64,000 bases of DNA, taken from contig JAHLJZ010000026.1 of NCBI GenBank assembly GCA_025602915.1, positions 1 through 64,000 of the forward strand. Reading direction: 5' to 3'. The notes under the pieces are model-generated. The model saw nothing but the letters and a program-made list of their open reading frames with translations, did not search any database and had not been told where the DNA came from. A program made the position numbers and the translations under genes. The stretch is from Paraphysoderma sedebokerense. Lineage: Eukaryota > Blastocladiomycota > Physodermatomycetes > Physodermatales > Physodermataceae. Below are positions 9,575 through 23,242 of this stretch, piece by piece; the first letter of the stretch is position 1; each line of letters begins with the position of its first letter.

Positions 9575-10385
9575 ATCAATGGCCGCTATGTGATTGGGAT
9601 CGGACTAGATGCAGCTGTACTTGATCAGCGATAGCATATTATATTTATTTGTGTTATTGTATTTCTATATTTCGTTGTTCTCCATGATGTAGCAATATAG
9701 CATTCAAATACCCTGAGCCATTCCCTCTTTTATTATGCATTGTGCCGGAAGAATTTACAGTTGGCTTGAATGCTGAAAGTCACGTGTCTCCTCCGGATTT
9801 AATGAACCCCACCCGCGGACATCTCTCTTTTCCCAGACTCACAACTTCTGCAGCAATCTCTCTTGTGCAAAATCCTCGTTATCTTGTCTAATCGTTTGAA
9901 TCCCCTGCGTACTGCTCTCTAGGTAAATATTGTTTATTTTGTTGTCTGCCTTTGAATCTTTCAGAGCGATGCAGGTTTCCATGTTGTTCGATGAGTGTGC
10001 TAGTCATTATGATTACCGAAGTTTATTCGATGATCTATTCCTTCTTGTTACTTCTTAGTCGTTCTGCTATCGTCCTCTGGATGGTACATTTGAAACAGAG
10101 AAAGTATTCCATATGATGTGCACCCTCCCAAAGCAACTGTAACGCGTTCATCTGCGTATCATCAGTCTTGGTGATCATCATGAAGTTTTTGCATTCGTAG
10201 TAACATGGATCGAAAGCAAAGATACCATAGAATATAGAGAACTCTGCTGAGATGATTTGTGTCATTGACGGAATAAGCTGAATTATGGGAACCTCTGATC
10301 CTTGGAACAAATTAACTGACTTGTCTCATGTTTATTCTCAATTTTCAAACTCTGCTCGGCTTTAGATCAATCTAGATTCATCAAA
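9575..10385. other. Intergenic region / possible 5' UTR of LC8
   Basis: About 810 bases. A pyrimidine-rich stretch at 9820-9920 ends in 'ctctctag|gtaaat' near 9923, and a 'ctttag' lies just before the LC8 ATG (about 10364), so a 5' UTR intron of about 440 nt is possible. A minus-strand open frame at 10035-10310 has no recognisable features and was not accepted. Confidence 0.35.
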
Positions 10386-10935
<550 letters not shown>

Positions 10936-11329
10936 ATTCATGCAAAAACAGATCATGAGTAGATGACTGTTAACGTTTGTGTATATAATCGGATGCCGTT
11001 TTATACATCTATGCTGTTACTTGTGGAAATTTAATTGTTTGCGTTTTGAGATGATAGTCTGGAGTTTTTCGGTGTGACCGTGATGGTAACTTTGGCTAGG
11101 AATGGAGTTCGCTCATACAATTGGAAGAATTAAGGGTTTAGCATTGGCAAATTTGAGTTAAATAAATTGAAATTTTATTTGTTTCTTTGGAGCTTTCTAT
11201 CTTGAAGTATGCATTTGCTGTATACCACTGCGATGTTTCAGCTGAAGACAGATTACGGACGCCATATGAATATTTACGATTTTTTGAGAGATTTAAGAAT
11301 GAACTATTTACAGTGTCTACTCATACACG
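10936..11329. other. Convergent intergenic region, LC8 / SIW14
   Basis: About 390 bases between two 3' ends. It holds the 3' UTRs of both genes (for example 'ttaaataaattg' around 11158). No gene seen. Confidence 0.5.
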
Positions 11330-12279
<950 letters not shown>

Positions 12280-12790
12280 GTTGTGAGGCCTGCCAAGCCG
12301 AATAGGAAAACCGACGTCGGAAGATCCGGATGAAGTAGAGCGGTAAAGTTAGCTCTTCAGACTTCGCGACAGCCGGTGCCGGAGAATCCGTTAAATTAAA
12401 TACTAAGGTCAACAGACCAAATCATGGTCTTATATATGTACTGAGGCAGAAAGAAAAATACAGAATCACTTTGCACTTAATTTTATTACATTGTACGATA
12501 CAGAAAGAGACAGTTCTCCAACTGAATGTATTATGGTTCAGAAACTACCAATTTATCACAATAGATCGAGATCGCTTCCGAAGCCAAATTTTACAGAACA
12601 GAAGTATCAGAAACTATCATTTTGTCCTGCAGTTGTTAAATGGGAAAATAAAAAGAATACAATGTTCGGAAGGAGTGTCAACGCCTGGTAGCAAAGGCCG
12701 TTGCCATGATAAACAAAAATCACCGACCAAATTTTAGGTCAAGTCATCTTTGACCGTGATCTTGCACATTTCTTATTAATCAATACTATC
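12280..12790. other. Divergent intergenic region, SIW14 / PHB1
   Basis: About 510 bases with overlapping short open frames but no family resemblance. It presumably carries both promoters. No motif can be assigned. Confidence 0.45.
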
Positions 12791-13890
12791 ATGGCTGCTG
12801 CTTCAAAAGCACTCGAACGTTTTGCAAAGTTTGCCGTTGGTCTTGGTGCTGTTGCTTCGGCTGCACAGTACTCCATGTACGATGGTATTTGTCAACATTC
12901 CCTATATCTAAATTATGGCGTCAGCTGAATTACTAACGCAACGAATCAGTTCAGGGAGGATATAGAGCAATCATTTTCGACCGATGGTCAGGTGTTAAGA
13001 ATGATGCAATTGGTGAAGGAACACACTTTTTGGTCCCATGGCTTCAGAGAGCTATTCAAATGGATGTTCGTACAAAACCTCGAAATATCAGCACCACTAC
13101 GGGATCAAAGGATATGCAAATGGTTTCTCTTACCTTAAGAGTTTTGCATCGACCAGACATACTTAATTTGGCTACTATTTACAAATCGCTGGGCTTGGAT
13201 TATGATGAAAGAGTTTTGCCATCTATTGGAAACGAAGTATTAAAGGCTATCGTTGCACAGTTTGATGCGGGCGAGCTCATTACGCAGAGAGAAGTGGTAA
13301 GTTGGTGAATCTTTTACTGCTATGTGATTTGAAAGCAGCTAATTTATAATGTTTGACTGTGATACAAAGGTGTCAGAACGTATCAGAGAAGACTTGATGG
13401 TCAGAGCCAGAGAGTTCAACATCATACTTGAAGATGTTTCAATCGTACGTTTTTTTTTAGCAGTGCCTATTTCAATGATTGAGTAATTAGCTTACATAAT
13501 TCAATAGACGCATCTGACTTTCGGCAAAGATTTCACAACGGCCGTCGAACAGAAGCAGATTGCCCAGCAGGAAGCAGAGCGAGCCAAGTACATCGTTGAA
13601 AGAGTAATATTTCAACTGAACTACTTTCTATTGAAAATATATTAATTTGATTTTGCTTGTTTTAGGCTGAACAAGAAAAACTCGCCGCTATCATCCGTGC
13701 TGAGGGTGATGCTCAAGCCGCCGACCTCATCTCTCAGAGTCTCGCCAAAGCTGGACCCGGTTTAGTCGAGTTCCGTAGAATTGATGCTAGTAAAGATATT
13801 GCCCAAACCCTGGCAAACGCCAGAAACGTCACATATTTGCCAGCTTCGAAGGATGGTGGTAGCAACATGTTGTTGAATCTAGGAGTGTAA
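12791..13890 (+). CDS. PHB1: Prohibitin 1
   Basis: join(12791..12884,12950..13296,13370..13444,13508..13603,13666..13890), 278 aa. The N-terminal hydrophobic segment (about residues 13-28) anchors it in the mitochondrial inner membrane. The SPFH/PHB domain follows with '[13 protein letters not shown]', '[14 protein letters not shown]', '[19 protein letters not shown]', 'LRVLHRPDI' and '[18 protein letters not shown]', then the coiled coil '[23 protein letters not shown]' and the C-terminal '[17 protein letters not shown]'. PHB1 and PHB2 alternate in a large ring that scaffolds the inner membrane and restrains the m-AAA protease. Length matches the family (270-290 aa). Four short introns, all in phase. 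Confidence 0.96.
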
Positions 13891-14212
13891 TGGTCATAAG
13901 GAATGTTCTAGCTGTAGTGCACTGATTTCACACGGAATTATGACTTTCTTTTGTATTGTAATAATGCCTTAGCTTTAGTCGGCATAAAGTAGTCGTAATT
14001 ACATCGGTTATTGAGTAATTAGTAAATCCTTTTGATCTTTTGTTCATTGTAAATGGACTTTGGTTATCACACTCTATTATCACTAACGTGCTGCAGATCG
14101 CTGGAACGATCAACTCGCGCCGAGGCTCCCAGGACAACTGTTGGGTACATTCCTTGTTTTAAGGGCTTTACATTCAATACACCCCCCTATTAAGCGAGAA
14201 AGTGAAAATACT
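13891..14212. other. Intergenic region, PHB1 / FBF1-like
   Basis: 322 bases with the PHB1 3' UTR and the presumed promoter of the next gene. The frame of the next gene is open upstream to about 14141; nothing else recognised. Confidence 0.45.
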
Positions 14213-17200
14213 ATGGGAGAGTCAGATCACTCATGGGACGATGATATTAATGATATTCTTAACAGTGACACCGAGAATGATCGGCCAACACCAAGGAAAA
14301 CTGCAACCACATCCGATGAAAATATTAAGAAATCAGCTTATAGCGGCGGCACTAATGTGAACACACAAAGTAACGAAATCAAAAATAATCAGGAATCACT
14401 AACATCACCTGGTACATAACTGCTGTTTCATATATAAGCGTTTCGCAATTGATGCTGATGTTTGCGTGTTCAATCCTGTAGCCACCCCGACTTCAAAATT
14501 GCAGGCATCAGCGCTGAACAGTCAACCCATAAGCAACACAGCCGTTGTACACAAATCACAGATTGATAGGAATAGCAACGATAGTTCCTTTGTAAAGCCG
14601 AAGCATAATATAAATACTCGTAGAACTTCCAAGCCAGACAAAGACGCAGAGTTTGATATTCTTGCATTACTTGAAGGGAACTCGAATAAATCAGTTGAAA
14701 CAAAGACTACAGAGAATCAAAATGTGAAGTTTCCGTGGGAAGAGAAAGGTATATTGCTTATACCTGACATGTTCTCATAATATTAACTTTCTATGTGCGT
14801 TCGAGAAGTTCGCGAATCCAATACACCCCAAAATCATATCGAAAGCAGTGATTTATTATCGCGAATGGATATGCAGCGAATTGAGAAAAACCATGACCCC
14901 AACAATGCTGATCAAGCTGATTCAGACAGTGATGACGTTAGTTTTCATGTATCGCTCGTCTTTATTGATCGTTTTCATTCTAACTATGAAATTTCACTTG
15001 CATAGACATCCTCCATCCTCGACATATCTGACAAATCCGACAATATCAGGGATCTTACTACACCTACTGCGAACCAAAGATCAACGCCAGCCCCTATTCC
15101 TCCGAAGTCAATGCAAAATATGGGATCAGCAATCATCCCCAGGAAGGAATCAAAGGAATCAGAACCGAATGATTTATTGTCGTTCTTACTATCTGGTAAT
15201 ACGACTCAAAGACGAAGACGGGGGCCGCCGCCAGAAGGTACTGTATGAATGTATGGATTGTTTGCGCAGTGATAATTAACCCACTATACACATTCAGAAA
15301 CTGCGAAACTGCGCCCTTCCCAACTTCCAAATAGCAGCAGCATTGTAGCACCAAGGGTCGATAATCTATCGGTAATGACGTCGAGCACGAGAGATGCGAA
15401 AAGTTCCATAGTTTTACCGTTCCTTGGAGAATCAAGCGCGAGGAACCAGCATTCAATTAAAACCGACTACGAGGAATCGCGACAGTCGATTAATTCTACT
15501 CTTACTAAATTGCCTCATAAATCGCCTGAAGTTTTAGGTTCTGCATCTTCAATAATTGCGTCGACGAAAGAACCGCCAACCAATAACACAACTCTTCAGT
15601 TGGAGGACGAAGTATGTTTATGTCTATTTGGACAATGCGCTGCGTATATTTGACGTTGTACTACATAGATCCGATCTTTGCGAGCTCAGATCGATGTTAG
15701 TCAGCAGAGAAAGCAAACAGATGGTTCGAGACCTCAAATTGAACACTCTCAGGCGCTAACAAATTTGACTGGAGCTCCTTTAAACCAAGTTGAAGGAGCC
15801 ACATTGAAGGAGATTGTACATAAATTTGAGGAAAAGTTAAAAACAATTGATGAGCTTCGAGCAAACTTTGAATACTCTGCTATTTCTGAAAGGCAGAAGC
15901 TGTCGGAGGAGACAGAGGGCAACATTCGAAAGGTTAGTGATTATCATCCCGACTTTTGGCGATGAAGTGCGACTAAAAGATCAGTTAGATGCAGGAAAAG
16001 CTTGATCTACAGTTGGCGATGATTGAAGAAGAGAAATTGCGGGTACGACTATGACGGTTTTATGAGAATAAAGTCATGTTTCCTTCGATTGATCGCATTT
16101 CTTGGGCAGCTTCAATCCATGACTCAAGCACTGGAGGAAGACCGAAAGAAATTAAAAGCAAAGGAAGATACTTTTAATAATAAAATTGAAGATGAGAAGG
16201 AAAGATTAAGAATTGAATGGGTATGTCTCTGCTAGTATGGATTCTATGTTCACTATGATTTTAATCAATACTCGCAGGAGAAGTTACGTCTCCAACAAGA
16301 GGAGCTATCAAAATCTCTAGCTAACGAAAGGGCAGAACTAGTAAAGGTGAAAGAGCGACAAGATCTTGAGTTTTCCGAGAAAATGAAATCCATCCTTGAG
16401 CACACAGAAAATCTCACACTTCAGCATTCGCAGTTGAATCAGCTTAAACTTGAACAATCAAATCGCGAGAATGAAATAACCATACAACTTTCAAATCTTG
16501 AAATGGCGAGAAAAACCTTCAAGCTAGACGCGGAGAATGAGAAATCCGAAATTCAGAGATTAAAGAGTGAAAGTTTAAAGGTTAAGGGTGATGTTGATTT
16601 AGAAAAAGGAAAGATTGAAATGGAGTGGGTCAAAATCAGGGCAGAGAAAGAAGCTTTAGAGAAAAAGGCCAAGAATGTCGAGGATATGTGGAGCGAAGTG
16701 CGAAAGTTGTCAGAATTAGCGGGTAAGTTCAGCTATTTTCAATTTACAAGTCATTGTAACTATGAGGGTGATTGGAGCTATCATTATCGTAATTGGACCG
16801 TCCATCATCTTCAAAATTGTCCGGTAACAATCTGCGTATAGTGCAAGAGCGTATGGCCGCAGAATCTCAACGATCAAAGAAACCGAAGAAAGAAGATATA
16901 AACCATCAGGTGCAACAACAGTCGCGAAAATTACGAGATCAGCAGCAACAGTTACTGGTTCAACAAAAGAAATTAGAGACAGAACGATTAGAGTTCTTAA
17001 AAGAGCGGCAAACTTGGCTAGATGAAAAACGACTCTCGATTGCAGATTGTAACAAAGTAATATGAACTGCTATTTCTTCTTTCAAAAATCTGTAGAACCA
17101 GTTACTCAATCTTCAACCTGCCATATCTTGATTGATCTCTTCGCGATAGGATAACATTCAACTCCTCCTCCACAACCTTTCTTCAATCGCACCAAAGTTG

Positions 17201-17428
17201 AATTTAGACTCGGATATAGAAAATAACCCGCTAATGTCTATCCCTTGCGACTCCAATCTTCCATCCGCGCCCCCAGTTATAAACCACCATGCAAATTATC
17301 CTGGGATGTATTACGAGCGATATATCCCACAATACAAAACGCGGCCGTCATTGCGACTTGGGAAATCGGGTTTGACAGGGAAAAAGAGTCAATATCGAAA
17401 GGAAGTAAGAATTCAAAGTAACAAGTAA
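14213..17428 (+). CDS. Coiled-coil protein resembling transition-fibre protein FBF1
   Basis: Eleven exons, join(14213..14411,14482..14748,14806..14936,15006..15237,15298..15611,15690..15932,15995..16042,16110..16220,16278..16722,16842..17056,17150..17428), 827 aa, all phases consistent. The N-terminal ~400 residues are disordered with short acidic modules ('SDHSWDDDINDIL', 'DAEFDILALLEGN', 'NDLLSFLLSGN', 'GPPPEE'). The C-terminal half is a long coiled coil ending in a Gln-rich segment ('QSRKLRDQQQQLLVQQKKLE') and a Pro/Tyr-rich tail. The order (disordered acidic repeats, then coiled coil with 'ERLRIEW', 'EMEWVKIRAEKEAL', 'QQQQ' blocks) resembles FBF1, which sits on the distal appendages of basal bodies and gates ciliary entry. 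Coiled coils look alike, so the assignment is tentative; it fits a flagellated organism. Confidence 0.55.
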
Positions 17429-17754
17429 ATTTATTTCAAGATAAAAAGTTCTAGGCATAGGCATGTCGATCTGGTGTGGGGAATGGAAAAGGTTGCGAAA
17501 GGTTAATTTGCATGTAGCGGATAATACCAGGTGCGTTATTGTAGCGAGCATTGATATCGGACAGAAGCGATGATTAAGTTGTTAGAGTTTAATAATAATT
17601 AAATTGAGTACATTTATCTGAAATACAGTTATTTTTGGATACTTTCTCCCAAAATTAATGAGTATATACAATCATACACTACTGAATATACGTTATATTC
17701 AAAAATAATAAAAAAAATAAATTGATTCGTATTCTTATCCATTGGTTAACCAAT
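17429..17754. other. Convergent intergenic region
   Basis: 326 A+T-rich bases between the 3' ends of the FBF1-like gene and the annealing helicase, with several aataaa-like and aataat stretches (17580-17730) suitable for polyadenylation on both strands. Confidence 0.5.
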
Positions 17755-20700
17755 CTACATCTCATCGTCTGAAGACAATCCAGTCATATCAATCACAATT
17801 TTTTGACGGTTCTTATTCCCGAGGTCAGGATCGTTTAATCGTTGTCTTTTGGGTGGTTGTGTAGATGAGGTTTGAGGGTTACAAGAATTTGATGGACCTG
17901 ATGTATGACTACATTTTTTTGGTTCAACGGTACGGCTTTGATTGTCATTACTACCGTCGTCGTCATTATCGTTGTCACTGAAATCTAGTATTATTACTTT
18001 ACGTTTTACAGGTTGTGGGTGATGAGTTTGGTTGGGTTGTGTATGAGTTTGAATGGAAGATGATAGTGAGCGAGCCTGAGTACTATTGGTACGCGGTGAA
18101 CTTGATGTTGAGGAATTATATGAAGTTGAAGTCGAAGTCGAAAGTTGTGAATGGGTTTTTGCGGCGGAAGGGATGGAAGATACTGTTGTTGTAGAAATAT
18201 GATCTAAAATTGAATTTGAAGATTCCGGCTGTGATGTGCGGGGGTGAACGTCGTAGTTGACAATGATGTTGTCGTCATCTGAAGAGTCATCTATTAGGAT
18301 CGGTTCGAGATAACTCGATTGTGAACCTTCACTTTGCTTCGATTGGGATTGTAGCAGCGACAGGTTGCTCTGTGATGAGCTCGCAAAAACTGAAGTCAAT
18401 GTGAAATCGTCGTCTGAATCATCAATCATAATAGGCTCTGAACTGGTTTGGCTTGGTTGATTAGGTGGCAAATTTATGTTACGAATCTGTGACGAAGCGG
18501 AAGGTTGTCGGGAAGGACGAGCGGCTTGCGAATTGAATTGTCGAGCTAATGTTGTATCGGATATCGGGGTGGCGCGGCTAGAAGTACTTGCCACCGCAAG
18601 CGTACTTGATTGCCCATGACTATGATCAGCGCTTAAATCAGACTGGTGAAAGGAATCATCACCAGGGGAGAAACTTCGAATAGCTCTTGATAGTACATCT
18701 TCAATGGTATCATTGTTCGGTCTATTTGAGTGGTTTCGAGGAGCGGCAATCGATGTAGAGGTAGGAATAGAGTTCCGAGAAGCAGCAGAAGAAGGTTTTG
18801 TCTGAGCCGATTTCATTGCGTTCTTTAACATTGCATTCTCTTTAAGAATCTTCTTCACATCTTTTTCCACATTTGTGTTCAAAGTCTCGTAAATCACAAT
18901 TGATGAATAGGTTGTATTTTTTGACTTTGAGACAGAATTGGGGACAACAGTAGGATTAAAGGTTGAAGTAGAACTGGCCGTAGATTCATTAGACGACATC
19001 AGTGAAGAACCGAACCCGTCGAGTGATTTGCCAACCACCTTGAGCTTTCGCGTTAATAGAGGCCACTGGATGTCGTCTAGGTCGACGCAATTAAAATAGG
19101 AAAAGTAGGCGGTTATTATCGGTTGAGTACACCACAAGATATAGGAGGGAATAATGATTACCAAGAGTTCCTTCGGCCAGTAAATATTTTATGTCTACAG
19201 AGCCGACGCGACCAATACGGTGGGCTCGGTCTTCGCCCTACACATCGTAATTGTCAGTCCGATTTCAATTTCCATGACTTTCAAAGCGTCGTGCAAATAA
19301 CAATAACCGATTTAGAATAAAAGAAGGAGAGAAAGAGATTAGAAGCAAACCTGCAATAATTGCGCCGGATTCCAAAACAACTCTGCAAAAACGACCACAT
19401 CAGCTTTGTTCAAAGTTAATCCCACTCCAGCCGCAGTGATTCCCAATAATGCGACTCTCACTTTCTCTACAGTCTGAAATGAATCACACAAATCTTGTCT
19501 TTTTTTCTGAGAGGTTTCACCATCGATTCGAATATTTCCGATACTAGAGTTTTCTAAATATAACGCAATCCCGTCGAGAACTTCTCGATGGTGGGCAAAC
19601 ACTATGATTTTGCGCGAAGTACTCTCGAGGAGAGTGGTCAAGTATTCAATGACCCCTGGGAGCTGATATATATGAATATATAGAAGGTAAAGCGCGGTAT
19701 GATTATTTGGGTCAGAAGTGAGAGAAACAAGAAACGCCGAGGGAAATAGAAAGGCAGTGATCAAGACCAACCTTAGCGCGACCTGTTTCTCGATACTACG
19801 GAAGAAAAAAATTCCTCAGTTAGATAAAAGCCTGAAAGCCAGAAGTTGAAATGGAATGCAACGGTGTCATAATTCAACACACCATTTCAGACATCTGTCC
19901 TTTCCCTTCGTTTCCAGCGATATTCCCCAGGTCTCTTAATTCAGCCGAACTTTCTAACATGGTTGATAGACTTTTCTTGTCTTTTTCAGAGATTCCAATA
20001 TAAACACTATGTAGGAACATTAATGTCGAAAGAGGTATCACAGCTCGAGAAATATCAGCCGAAAATTACCATTGTCGTATTTTCGGGGGCAAATCTAATA
20101 AGAAAAATGAATACTTCGACCCAAACATGTAATACTGACGATTATAAAAATGACGGTACCCTTCAATACGTCTTTTTTCAATCTTCTTATCATAACGGTA
20201 TTCTGCATTATCCAATTCAACTCTGGCAGGTTTGAACTCCTGTTAAATTCCAATCCACACATCCCTTGCTGTCTTCCCCCACAATATCGAACTCCGAAGT
20301 TATAATAATCGGGGAAAAATCTTTTACTCAATGCATTCAATTGCGTAAATAATTCGATCGGTCTGCTCACGCTGGGTGTTCCACTTAGCAAAATGGCCCG
20401 TTTGAATCGCTTGATCAGCGGCGTGATTGTTTTTGTTCGCTTGGCCTTTTTGTTTTTTAGATAATGTGATTCGTCGCATATAATTATGTCAAAAGAGTTC
20501 TTTAGGCGATCGACGAATTTAGCCGACATGTCGTATGAGATGATACAAAAGTCTGCGGTAGGGTTGATTTCTTCTTTCGATTCAAAGATTGTTTGAATGT
20601 TAGGTGAGAGAACAGACAGCCAACGTTTAATTTCTGCTTTCCATGTGAGTCGAAGCGAAGAGGGACCTAGGAATAAAGCGGAAGTCGTGTTATGAATATC

Positions 20701-21833
20701 GATCAGGTTAGGTGATAACTGGTAAAATTACTCACAAATGACAAGGACTGGCCATTCTGCTCGATAAAATGCCGAGATTGTTATGGCTTGAATGGTTTTA
20801 CCCAAACCCATCTCATCTCCTATTAAAACTCGTCCGTCACGACGAATTGCCTATTCAATCACAGAGAAAGAAAGTTATTCCACGTTTCGTTCACAGCAAC
20901 TCATACAAGTAAAATTTCCTCATACCTCTTTCACACCTTGTACCTGAAATGGCATCAACGTTTCGAATAATTGTTGAGGTATGCGGCCTCTCATTTCGTT
21001 CAGAATGATCTCGTCAGGTATGATTGGTTTTTCCTTCAGTGCCATCACTTCCAGAATCACTGGTGGAAGGGTTTTCAGTTTCACAGAATAATTAGCTTTT
21101 AAACTTTCAAGTTTGTCTACAACTTTTTGATAATCCGTATAAGGAAACAACCATGCTCTGTATTGTGTTTCGTACTTCGCTGCCGGGATTTGTTCCATCA
21201 GAGAAATGATAGTTGGATTGTAAGTTCCTCGGCAGCCGAAGAGATCAGAGGAGTGAACGAATAACTGAAATCGAAATTAGCTGTCTAAATATTGACGATT
21301 AGAAGTTGCAAATGAAGAGAAATCATACAGTTTGTTCGATTCCTCCTTTCCCGTTATTAGGACTACTTGGTGAACTTTTGGCTGGAGTAGTTGGGGTCTG
21401 CCCATATGCAAGATGTACCAGCTTAGAAATGAACTTATGTGAAGCGCAAAATATGAACAAAATACCGATTCATCATGTCTATTGTCGTTCTGTTTCTGAG
21501 CCGGCTTCCCATCATCCCACTTGAAGAACTTGCAGTCTCTGCACTGAAACCACATCAAAGGACAGCGATGTCAAACTCCGACTCTGGCATGACCTGTCGA
21601 ATTCAGAACATGGACTCACCGTATAGAACCAACGGCCTTTATTATGATTTTCTTTCTTGACTTGCAATCGAGGTGCTGAATATCCAAACCACGATCAGGG
21701 CGAAACAGAAAAAATAATGATACAGTACAGTAGAGACCGTACCTGGTTTGTTGCAGTTGCAGAACACACCGTCCAAATCGTTGGTATGCGATGAAGCCGT
21801 CCTAACGGAGGATGTTAATGCCCTTGTGCTCAT
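17755..21833 (-). CDS. SMARCAL1/ZRANB3-type annealing helicase with GRF zinc finger and SIM-rich tail
   Basis: Thirteen exons, complement(join(17755..19076,19162..19237,19351..19662,19772..19795,19883..20006,20070..20094,20160..20666,20736..20850,20926..21264,21329..21421,21466..21543,21620..21675,21743..21833)), 1053 aa. Order of parts: GRF-type zinc finger (Cys25, Cys27, '[17 protein letters not shown]' with Cys50 and Cys53); HARP-like segment (about 107-200); SNF2 ATPase with 'GDEMGLGKT' (230-238), DESH (322-325), 'LLSGTPS', '[11 protein letters not shown]', '[10 protein letters not shown]', '[10 protein letters not shown]'-type motif VI; then '[16 protein letters not shown]'. The 430-residue tail is Ser-rich and holds four hydrophobic-acidic SIM-like motifs. 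Enzymes of this type rewind RPA-coated DNA at stalled forks. Two exons are only 24 and 25 nt long. Divergent from RIB7, 148 bases apart. Confidence 0.92.
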
Positions 21834-21981
21834 ATCATATGTGCGTATGTATCTGATATGATGTATTCATCCGTTGAAAAATTAGGGCCATGTCATTCTT
21901 GTTTCAACTGAGCTCAATGCGTTTTTGATCCCGCGCAGATTCACTTTTTCAGTTTGCATCTCAAGTCTCAATATTCCTCTT

Positions 21982-23072
21982 ATGGACGACTCCATAGATC
22001 ATTCAATTCGATTCCTCGATCCGCTATTCCGCCGAATCCGACAGCACTCTCTGGCAAGGCCATGGGTCACTCTCACGTATGCGCAGTCTATAGATGGGTT
22101 TATAGCCGGTGAAGGCGGGCAGCAGGTCAGAATCAGTGGAAATGAGAGTATGGCGATGACTCATTTGTGCGTTCAACTGATTGCATCAGACATAGCCTTT
22201 GGCTCAATCTTCCTTCGTTAATATCTCATATATGTGTAGGCTTCGAAATAATCACGACGCCATCCTTGTAGGTATAGGCACTTTACTGAACGATAATCCT
22301 AGGTTGACAGGTAGGGCCTTTTTAGTTAGAGAACTTCCAATAATTTGATTGTATATGAATTTGTGTGATCGGTTGCAGTTAGATTTCCGACCGACACAAA
22401 AGTTGCAATGCCCGAAATCCGGCATCCACAGCCGATCGTACTGGATTCCAAGCTGAGGATACCATTGGACTGTAACCTTGTCTTGCAGCCTTCGCAAAAT
22501 AATGCTTTCAAATCTCCTTGGGTCATCACATCTCATCAGCGATATGAACTATGGAATTCATCTAAATTGGAGGGGTTGAGTTTAAAGGGAGTGAAGGTGT
22601 TGCAATGTAATTTGGACGCAAATGGTAAGAGGGTCGTGATTCGAGTGTCAGCTTTTAGATTTTGTGTTAACGTTTCTGCATATGATCGATAGGAAATTTG
22701 GATCTACCTGATGTGTTATCTGTTCTCTACAAGGAGGGGGTGAGGTCGGTGATGGTTGAAGGAGGATCGCAAGTGATTGATTCGTTCCTTCGCGCGGCCT
22801 CGGCCGATGGTAGTGGCTTTCTGCGGGGGAGTAGCGATGCAATAGTGACGACAGTGTCACCGAATCAACTGTGTAGAGGGTTGTCAATCGGGAATAACGG
22901 GAGTGTGAAGGGAGGGATGACGGGTCTCTGGCGGGACGAGGAGAGGAGCGGGGACGAGGGTGTGGTTGAGGTTGAGAGCGGGATCGCGGGAAGCAGGACG
23001 ACTGCGATGAGACTGGGGAATGACACTGTTCTGCTGTGTATATCTAATAGCGTAAAGTGTGCATCAGACTGA
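21982..23072 (+). CDS. RIB7: 2,5-diamino-6-ribosylamino-4(3H)-pyrimidinone 5'-phosphate reductase (riboflavin synthesis)
   Basis: join(21982..22166,22240..22310,22379..22624,22693..23072), 293 aa. RibD C-terminal (DHFR-like) reductase: 'RPWVTLTYAQSIDGFIA' (first strand and substrate loop), 'MTHLLRNNHDAILVGIGT' with 'LLNDNPRLT' (NADPH site), 'PIVLDSKLRIP', and 'VRSVMVEGGSQVIDSFL' near the C-terminus. The enzyme reduces the ribosylamino side chain in the second step of fungal riboflavin synthesis. The Gly-rich insert near residues 215-260 is longer than in yeast. Short introns, all in phase. It lies between two SNF2-family genes and shares a short divergent promoter with the annealing helicase. 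Confidence 0.93.
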
Positions 23073-23242
23073 AATGATATCAATTAGAGAAATCAGAATG
23101 GTTTCCAACCCAATTGTCCCAATTGTCCAAATCGCGTCGCCGTGAATTCCACTTTTGTTGTTTCCTCTTTTCATTCCACCTGCGAATACACACATTCCAC
23201 ATTCCATCGCATCTCTGTATAGAGTGTATACCAGTCCTATTG

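Noticed and set aside
10035-10310. Minus-strand open frame of 91 codons upstream of LC8
   Set aside because: No family likeness and no splice partners; probably part of the LC8 5' region.
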